Source: a virus
Strand: one strand, 5' to 3'
IMG/VR virus record: IMGVR_UViG_3300037071_003999
Location: 1-47,634 of that record
DNA: 47,634 nt
The position numbers were made by a program, and so were the translations under genes. The notes under the pieces are model-generated. The model saw nothing but the letters and a program-made list of their open reading frames with translations. It had not been told where the DNA came from and did not search any database. This document shows positions 43,515-47,634 of this stretch, in pieces; position 1 is the first letter of the stretch; the number at the start of each line of letters is the position of its first letter.

Positions 43515-45874
43515 TACCGCCCCCCCCGCTCGCCGCGCTGCGCCCGGACGACCTCGAGCCGGACCGGCTCGGGCGGCGCTGCTGCCCGGGCGGCCGCGGC
43601 CTCGTTCGAGAGCCGGACCCGCTCGGCCTCAATAAGTGGCTCCAAGCCCCGGGCCGCCGTCCAATTGAATTCCTCGCTCGCTTGGCGGTGCGCGGCCTGG
43701 AGCTGCGCGAGGAGCGGTGTCACGGCTGCCCGTGACACCTCGCCGCTTCCGGTTCCTTCCGGCGCAGTCGCCGGCGCGGTTCCCTCGGGTTTTGTCGCTT
43801 GCGGTCGTCCGGGTTCGGATTTAGGTTCCAGCGCCGCAAGGCGTGCAGGTTCGACCCCTGTCTCGCGCACGACAGCAGAAAACATGCTGGTTTCGGCGTT
43901 TCCCGGAACTGGTGACACCTCGCCCGAAACCGCGGTGTCACGGCTGGTGTCACGGCTGCTCCAGCGGGGGGCAGCCTCGCCCGGGTGGACGAGATGCGCG
44001 CCGCCCTCGCCCGCGGAGTCCACCTCGGCCGCCGTCGCCGATTTCGCGCCCAGGTTTGCGGGCGAGCCATGCGACACGCCGCGCCGCCCCGCCACGCCTC
44101 GCCGGGGCGCCCGCGCGCCGCGCGCCGCCACGCGCCGGGGGGCCTCGCCCTCGGGCGCCGCGAACCGCGCCCGGAGCTCCGCGCCCGGGGCATAGCCCGA
44201 ATCGAAGTCAGCCGCCGTCGTCGCGGTGTTACCCGGCCCGGCAGGCTCGTGTAACGGCGAGGTAACGGGTAGACGCGCGCCGGGGAGGTCAGCTCCCGGC
44301 GTGCTCGAGGCTCGCCCCTGACCGGGCCGGTGATGGTTGCCAACCTCGGCCTCGGTTGCAGCAGCCGTGCTCGGTTGCGCGCCAGCCTCGGTTGGAAAAG
44401 TGACCCCTGCCCGCTTTACCGGGTGCGCTCCCACCGGGAGCTCGGGGTCATAAGCGGTGTGCTCGCCCGCGCCGAGCAGCAGGGGCGCGGGCGCCCCCGC
44501 GGCGAGCTCGCCGCGCACGTCGAGGCCCATCGCCTGATCGAGCGGCAGGTATCGAGCGAGGCCGAGGTGCTCGATCGTCGCCTTGCTCCGATTGTAGCGC
44601 GCGATCATGGTGCTCGACTCGTGCCCGGTGTGTTGGCTGATCGTCTCATTGTCGACGCCCGCGAGCTTGCACCACGTGACGAACGTCGAGCGCAAGTCGT
44701 GCTCGCGCAGGCGGCGCAGCCGACCGTCGTTGGTGAGCAGTCGCTCGCGCGTCGTGCCCGATTGCTCGATGTGATCGCGAACCCGCTCGGCGGCTTTCTT
44801 GAGGTTCGTCGCTTTCATCCAAGTGAACGGCCCGGCCAGATCCGGGCGCAGCTTGCGAAACGCCTCGAGCACCTCGCCGGTGCCGACGTTGAGAACGAAG
44901 TTCAGCGCGCGCCCCGTCTTGCTGTCGGGCACGTCGAGCAACCACCGGCCGTTGTCGAGCTGCGAGAGGTGTCGCCATTGGATCCGGAACGCCTCGCTGA
45001 TGCGCAGGCCCTCGCGAACGATGAAACCCCACAGCACGCGCCACTCGATCCCGATCTTCTCGCACCGCATGAGCCGCACGTATTCGTCGGGATAGAGGAA
45101 CGGGAACACCGGGTTGCTCGACTTGGGCACGATCGGCAGCTTGCACACCGCGCTCAATGGCCACGCGGGAATGATGCGCAGCTCGCACGCGATTTTCAGC
45201 ACGCGCCGACACACCTGCGCGTAGGCCTTGAACGTGGAATCGGTTTTGCAATGCGCGCGCGCCGGGCGCATCGCGCGCCAGTAATCATCATCGTTGAACG
45301 TCGCCAGCGGTACATCGGCGATGTACTTGCACAGAAACTCCACCCGCGGCTCGTCGGTGCTCTCGCCGCTCAATTTACCGTAACCGGCGTTCGGATAGAG
45401 CACCGCGAGATCCTGCTTACACCACGCCCGCGCGAGCAGCCCCCAGGTCGAGAATTTCGTGGTCGCCTCGCTGCTCTTTGCACTCGGGCGGACCATGACG
45501 ACGTCGGCGGCCGCGATCGCGAAATGGAATTTCTCCGGATCGTTCGCGACGGCGCCCGCCTTACGCATGAGATACTCGGCCTGACCCCCGCGATCGACCG
45601 CGACCAGCGCGTCGCGCATCGCGACGATATCGGCGAGCCTCGCGCGAGCGAGCGCGCGGCACGCCTCGGGCGTGCCGAACGATTCGTCGATGCGGATCGT
45701 CAAGCGAAACTGTCGGCGCTTGCCGAGGTTGCCCGCAGCGTCGCGCGCGCTGCCCGCGCTCATCGGGATCGAATAGCCCCCCGGCACCTGCCGCAGCCCG
45801 GCTTTCGATCCTTGCTTGCGCGGACCCCGGCGGCCCGGCACCTCGGGGCTCACTCGATTGCGTTTTCTGACCAT
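43514..45874 (-). CDS. int: Tyrosine recombinase (integrase) with long C-terminal extension containing attP
   Basis: The protein has 786 residues from ATG 45874 (TAATG overlap). The arm/core-binding N-terminus is basic. The catalytic domain spans about 255-440 with Arg291 (EGLRISEAFR), Lys319 (DSKTGRA), HDLR (His392-Arg395), GHES (His418) and nucleophile Tyr427 (ARYNRS). The extra 360 residues after Tyr427 are Pro/Ala/Gly-rich and disordered. Codons about 669-686 coincide with the attP core (a tRNA-Leu 3' half), so the extension is dictated by DNA sites. In Mx8 the attP is also inside the integrase gene. Integration would replace the last 100 or so codons with host DNA. Confidence 0.93.
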   Translation of the reverse strand: MVRKRNRVSPEVPGRRGPRKQGSKAGLRQVPGGYSIPMSAGSARDAAGNLGKRRQFRLTIRIDESFGTPEACRALARARLADIVAMRDALVAVDRGGQAEYLMRKAGAVANDPEKFHFAIAAADVVMVRPSAKSSEATTKFSTWGLLARAWCKQDLAVLYPNAGYGKLSGESTDEPRVEFLCKYIADVPLATFNDDDYWRAMRPARAHCKTDSTFKAYAQVCRRVLKIACELRIIPAWPLSAVCKLPIVPKSSNPVFPFLYPDEYVRLMRCEKIGIEWRVLWGFIVREGLRISEAFRIQWRHLSQLDNGRWLLDVPDSKTGRALNFVLNVGTGEVLEAFRKLRPDLAGPFTWMKATNLKKAAERVRDHIEQSGTTRERLLTNDGRLRRLREHDLRSTFVTWCKLAGVDNETISQHTGHESSTMIARYNRSKATIEHLGLARYLPLDQAMGLDVRGELAAGAPAPLLLGAGEHTAYDPELPVGAHPVKRAGVTFPTEAGAQPSTAAATEAEVGNHHRPGQGRASSTPGADLPGARLPVTSPLHEPAGPGNTATTAADFDSGYAPGAELRARFAAPEGEAPRRVAARGARAPRRGVAGRRGVSHGSPANLGAKSATAAEVDSAGEGGAHLVHPGEAAPRWSSRDTSRDTAVSGEVSPVPGNAETSMFSAVVRETGVEPARLAALEPKSEPGRPQATKPEGTAPATAPEGTGSGEVSRAAVTPLLAQLQAAHRQASEEFNWTAARGLEPLIEAERVRLSNEAAAARAAAPPEPVRLEVVRAQRGERGGR
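43716..43740. other. attP arm sites, left (P-arm candidates)
   Basis: GGTGTCACGGCTG (43716-43728) is followed by inverted GTGACACCT (43732-43740). They lie 76 bp from the core. The same motif recurs on the other side, so they are likely integrase arm-type sites. Confidence 0.7.
43817..43870 (+). other. attP core: 3' half of a tRNA-Leu(TAG) gene
   Basis: Reading right, the sequence starts in the anticodon arm: loop TTTAGGT (43820-43826, anticodon TAG), stem TCCAG, long variable arm GCC-GCAA-GGC, then T-arm GCAGG-TTCGACC-CCTGT and acceptor CTCGCGC-A. All 3' features of a class II tRNA-Leu pair correctly, while the 5' half is absent. The expected 5' anticodon stem CTGGA is replaced by TCGGA, marking the end of identity. 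It would rebuild the host tRNA after integration. Confidence 0.88.
43911..43958. other. attP arm sites, right (P'-arm candidates)
   Basis: GGTGACACCT (43911-43920), then GGTGTCACGGCTG at 43934-43946 and again at 43946-43958, sharing one G (12-bp period). These lie 40-88 bp from the core. With the left pair they span 243 bp, the size of lambda attP. Confidence 0.72.
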
Positions 45875-46140
45875 TACCCGACACTCCCTGCGCCGCCCTC
45901 GGCCTCTAACGGAACCTGCCGAGCGAGATCCTGCTCGAGCAGCTCGGCGCTGCGGCGCAAGAGCCCGATCAATTCCTCGCAACGCTGCCGATACTCGGCG
46001 CCCGGCAGCAAGCCGACGATCATCGGCATCCCGCCCGTGCCGAGGTTGCCATCGACCGCGAAGCAATAGACGGCCGCGGCGCCGGTCGCCTGCGCGAATT
46101 GCACGATCGCGGGTGTGTATTTCGAGAACCCATTCGCCAT
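45874..46140 (-). CDS. Hypothetical protein, 88 aa
   Basis: The start is ATG 46140 (TAATG overlap). A small mixed domain (AIVQFAQATGAAAVYCFAVD, GMPMIVGLLPGAEYRQRCEE) and a C-terminal helix (LIGLLRRSAELLEQDLARQ). It is coupled directly to the integrase start, so it may be a recombination accessory. No family is recognised. Confidence 0.65.
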   Translation of the reverse strand: MANGFSKYTPAIVQFAQATGAAAVYCFAVDGNLGTGGMPMIVGLLPGAEYRQRCEELIGLLRRSAELLEQDLARQVPLEAEGGAGSVG

Positions 46141-46379
46141 TAGCCGTCCACTTTCGTTCGGTAGTCTCTGACCTCGGCGGGCAGCCCGTCGGGGTACATC
46201 TCGCCGAGCTTGGCGAGCAGGTCGGCGTCCGTTTCCGCGAACCATAGACAGATGTGAGGCCCGGGCGCCTCGGGCGGCCTCGAGACAAAGCAACACCGCG
46301 CGCCGGCGAGCAGGCCCTCGATCTCGCGGCGCGTGATGCCGAGCACGAGGCTGCCTTTGCTGTCGACACCGCGGATCAT
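46140..46379 (-). CDS. Hypothetical protein, 79 aa
   Basis: It begins at ATG 46379 by ATGA overlap. The order strand-helix-strand (GSLVLGITRREIEGLLAGAR, PHICLWFAETDADLLAKLGE) suggests a compact globular domain. Function unknown. Confidence 0.65.
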   Translation of the reverse strand: MIRGVDSKGSLVLGITRREIEGLLAGARCCFVSRPPEAPGPHICLWFAETDADLLAKLGEMYPDGLPAEVRDYRTKVDG

Positions 46380-46729
46380 TTAGGCACCTCGCCGCCCGCG
46401 GTGTCGGGGAGCATCTGCTCGAGCTCCTGGACGGTTGGGATCTGCATGAGCGCGCGAGCGGCGAGTAGAACGACCCCCTCACGAGCAGCGACCGCAAACA
46501 CTTCTGCAATTCCTTTCGCGCGATCTTGCCCGGGATCGTCTTTCCACTCTAGCGGACCGCCGCGGCGGAACACCTTGCGCCACTGTCGGTCCCAATAGGG
46601 CTCGACGCGTTCTCGAGTCAGCAATTGCTCGAGCGCCGCGGCCGACGTCGCGCGCGCCACGGGACGGGCGTCGGCGTTCGGCTCCCGCTTGTCGTCCAGA
46701 ATGAGCAGATACCAGGACTCACCGAGCAT
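46376..46729 (-). CDS. Hypothetical protein, 117 aa
   Basis: ATG 46729 overlaps the upstream stop (TGATG). Contents include WYLLILDDKREPNADARPVA, RVEPYWDRQWRKVFRRGGPL and a helical end (LQIPTV-type MQIPTVQELEQMLPDT). No family is recognised and no metal or membrane motif is seen. Confidence 0.65.
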   Translation of the reverse strand: MLGESWYLLILDDKREPNADARPVARATSAAALEQLLTRERVEPYWDRQWRKVFRRGGPLEWKDDPGQDRAKGIAEVFAVAAREGVVLLAARALMQIPTVQELEQMLPDTAGGEVPK

Positions 46730-46947
46730 CAGAGCACCATCCGGGTCGGCCAAACGCCGAGCGGGCGAGGCTGCGTCGTCTCATGCAACTCGCGCTCGAA
46801 TTCGCTCGAGTCGTCGGAACGCTCCACGGCGACGCGCACGATGAACGCGGTGAGCTTGATCCCGCCGGCCGTCGTTCCTTCCCACACCCGGCAATGCACG
46901 CCGTTGAGCTCGACGATTTGCGCGGTGCTGTGTAGCTCGATCTTCAT
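46729..46947 (-). CDS. Small beta-rich hypothetical protein, 72 aa
   Basis: ATG 46947 has GGAG upstream and overlaps the preceding gene (ATGA). It contains VHCRVWEGTTAGGIKLTAF and IVRVAVERSDDSSEFEREL. The pattern suits a one-domain regulatory or partner-binding protein. Function unknown. Confidence 0.65.
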   Translation of the reverse strand: MKIELHSTAQIVELNGVHCRVWEGTTAGGIKLTAFIVRVAVERSDDSSEFERELHETTQPRPLGVWPTRMVL

Positions 46948-47198
46948 GAGCAGATCTCCTCCGCCAACCGGTCGCAATTCTCCTCGAGCATCCCGAGCTC
47001 GAGCGCCACGCGCGCCGCGCTCGACGGCGGCTCGTTCGCCAGCCGTGCCTTTACCACCTCGCGCCCGAACCCTTTGCGGATGCCGAGCTGCCAACACGCC
47101 GCGGCCGCGCGCACCGCGACATAGCAGTCGCCCCCGACGAGGCGTTTGAGCTGCCGCGTTTCGAGGCCCGGCGCCCAGGGTACCGTGTGAAAGATCAC
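46944..47198 (-). CDS. Hypothetical protein, 84 aa
   Basis: The GTG start at 47198 overlaps the HTH/excisionase-like gene stop. Mostly helical (ETRQLKRLVGGDCYVAVRAA, GREVVKARLANEPPSSAARV, LEENCDRLAEEIC) with three Cys. No family is recognised. Confidence 0.65.
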   Translation of the reverse strand: MIFHTVPWAPGLETRQLKRLVGGDCYVAVRAAAACWQLGIRKGFGREVVKARLANEPPSSAARVALELGMLEENCDRLAEEICS

Positions 47199-47620
47199 GG
47201 CTTCACCGTACGTAGGCCGGTCATGACCTCGCGCTCGAAATCCGACAGATCGCGCGACCGCGACTTGGCGCCGCTGCCGCCCGAGCCGGGCGAGCCGTCG
47301 TTCGCGGGCGAGGGCGCGCCCTTGCCGGCGCTGCCGCGGCCGCCCCTGCCCGCGAGCTCCTCGCGGATCGCCTCTTTGGTGAGCAGGTAGTTTCGCCCCG
47401 CGTGCCCGGCGCCGCCCTCGGCGTTGGCGAGGCGTCGCTTGACGGCGTCCCGATGCCGCCGAGGCCCCAGCTCGCTGTCGTGCTGGTTGATCATGCGCTC
47501 GCGCGAGCGGTTCATTCGCTCGGCGATGCGATCGGCGAGCGCGTCGAGGTAGGGCTCGATCGCTTGTAGAACGGCGCTGCTCACCGGGCCCGCGCCTGCT
47601 CCACCATCGTCCGCGGTCAA
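47195..47620 (-). CDS. HTH/excisionase-like DNA-binding protein, 141 aa
   Basis: It starts at TTG 47620 (TTGA overlap with the gene that continues across the junction at 145-420). The region around residues 48-92 (INQHDSELGPRRHRDAVKRR, RNYLLTKEAIREEL) has the layout of short excisionase or helix-turn-helix proteins in deltaproteobacterial phages (basic helix, then a strand and second helix). A Gly/Ser/Lys-rich tail follows. Excisionase function is possible, being in the integrase operon, but is not shown. Confidence 0.65.
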   Translation of the reverse strand: MTADDGGAGAGPVSSAVLQAIEPYLDALADRIAERMNRSRERMINQHDSELGPRRHRDAVKRRLANAEGGAGHAGRNYLLTKEAIREELAGRGGRGSAGKGAPSPANDGSPGSGGSGAKSRSRDLSDFEREVMTGLRTVKP

Positions 47621-47634
47621 AACCACACCTCGAT
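47478..47634. repeat. Terminal direct repeat, right copy
   Basis: Exact 157-bp copy of 6-162, marking closure of a circular map. Joined here, the leftward operon is continuous from about 1136 to 32933. Confidence 0.95.

Noticed and set aside
43817-43870. A complete, functional tRNA-Leu gene
   Set aside because: Only the part from the anticodon loop to the acceptor 3' strand is present; no D-arm or 5' acceptor strand lies upstream, and the 5' anticodon stem does not pair fully.

Overview
The window looks like one complete genome of a temperate, contractile-tailed bacteriophage. It is GC-rich, gene-dense and ends in a 157-bp direct repeat (6-162 = 47478-47634), as expected for a circular or circularly permuted genome opened at an arbitrary point. 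No rRNA, complete tRNA, CRISPR array or insertion sequence was seen. The head genes are lambda-like and the tail genes Mu-like, so the phage is a mosaic. A tyrosine integrase carries its own attP inside its coding sequence, and the attP core is the 3' half of a class II tRNA-Leu with a TAG anticodon. That layout is known from Myxococcus phage Mx8, so a myxobacterial or other deltaproteobacterial host is plausible. This host assignment is an inference.

Layout. (1) Control region, about 1180-1600: an XRE-type repressor reads left, a MerR/excisionase-type HTH protein reads right, with a short palindrome between them and a sigma70-like leftward promoter at 1195-1223. (2) A short rightward early cluster (1590-3154) of small HTH and zinc-ribbon proteins, ending convergently against two leftward genes (3259-3755). 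(3) The late operon, 3812-31310, all rightward: regulators, a gpZ/gp10-like protein, an AT-richer regulatory gap with dyads and iterons (5948-6252), terminase small subunit, a sigma-factor-like protein, terminase GpA, gpW-like connector, portal, S49 protease with nested scaffold, gpD-like decoration, gpE-like capsid, head-tail proteins, sheath, tube, tail chaperones with a -1 frameshift signal, tape measure, Mu-like baseplate (N, P, 45, 46, 47, 48), and fibres. (4) A lysis-type cassette (31377-32931): membrane/coiled-coil protein, short lipoprotein, one-TM protein and a lipoprotein metzincin protease. No endolysin was recognised.

(5) From 47620 down to 32933, and across the junction from about 1136, one leftward operon of some 35 genes. 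Most start codons overlap the preceding stop (ATGA, GTGA, TGATG), implying strong translational coupling. It contains many small Cys-rich proteins, the integrase, a second sigma-like protein, a J-domain protein, DUF1643 and deoxyribosyltransferase-like proteins, a replication initiator-like protein with iterons inside its gene, a LexA-type HTH protein and a PD-(D/E)XK nuclease.

How it may work together (inference): because attP lies in the middle of this operon, integration would truncate and re-tail the integrase. It would also place the replication genes (35132-35977 and neighbours) at the opposite prophage end from the leftward promoter. Lysogeny would then be coupled physically to silencing of replication. 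Direct copies of GGTGTCACGGCTG and inverted GTGACACC flank the attP core and look like integrase arm sites. Related TGTCAC iterons sit in the replication gene.
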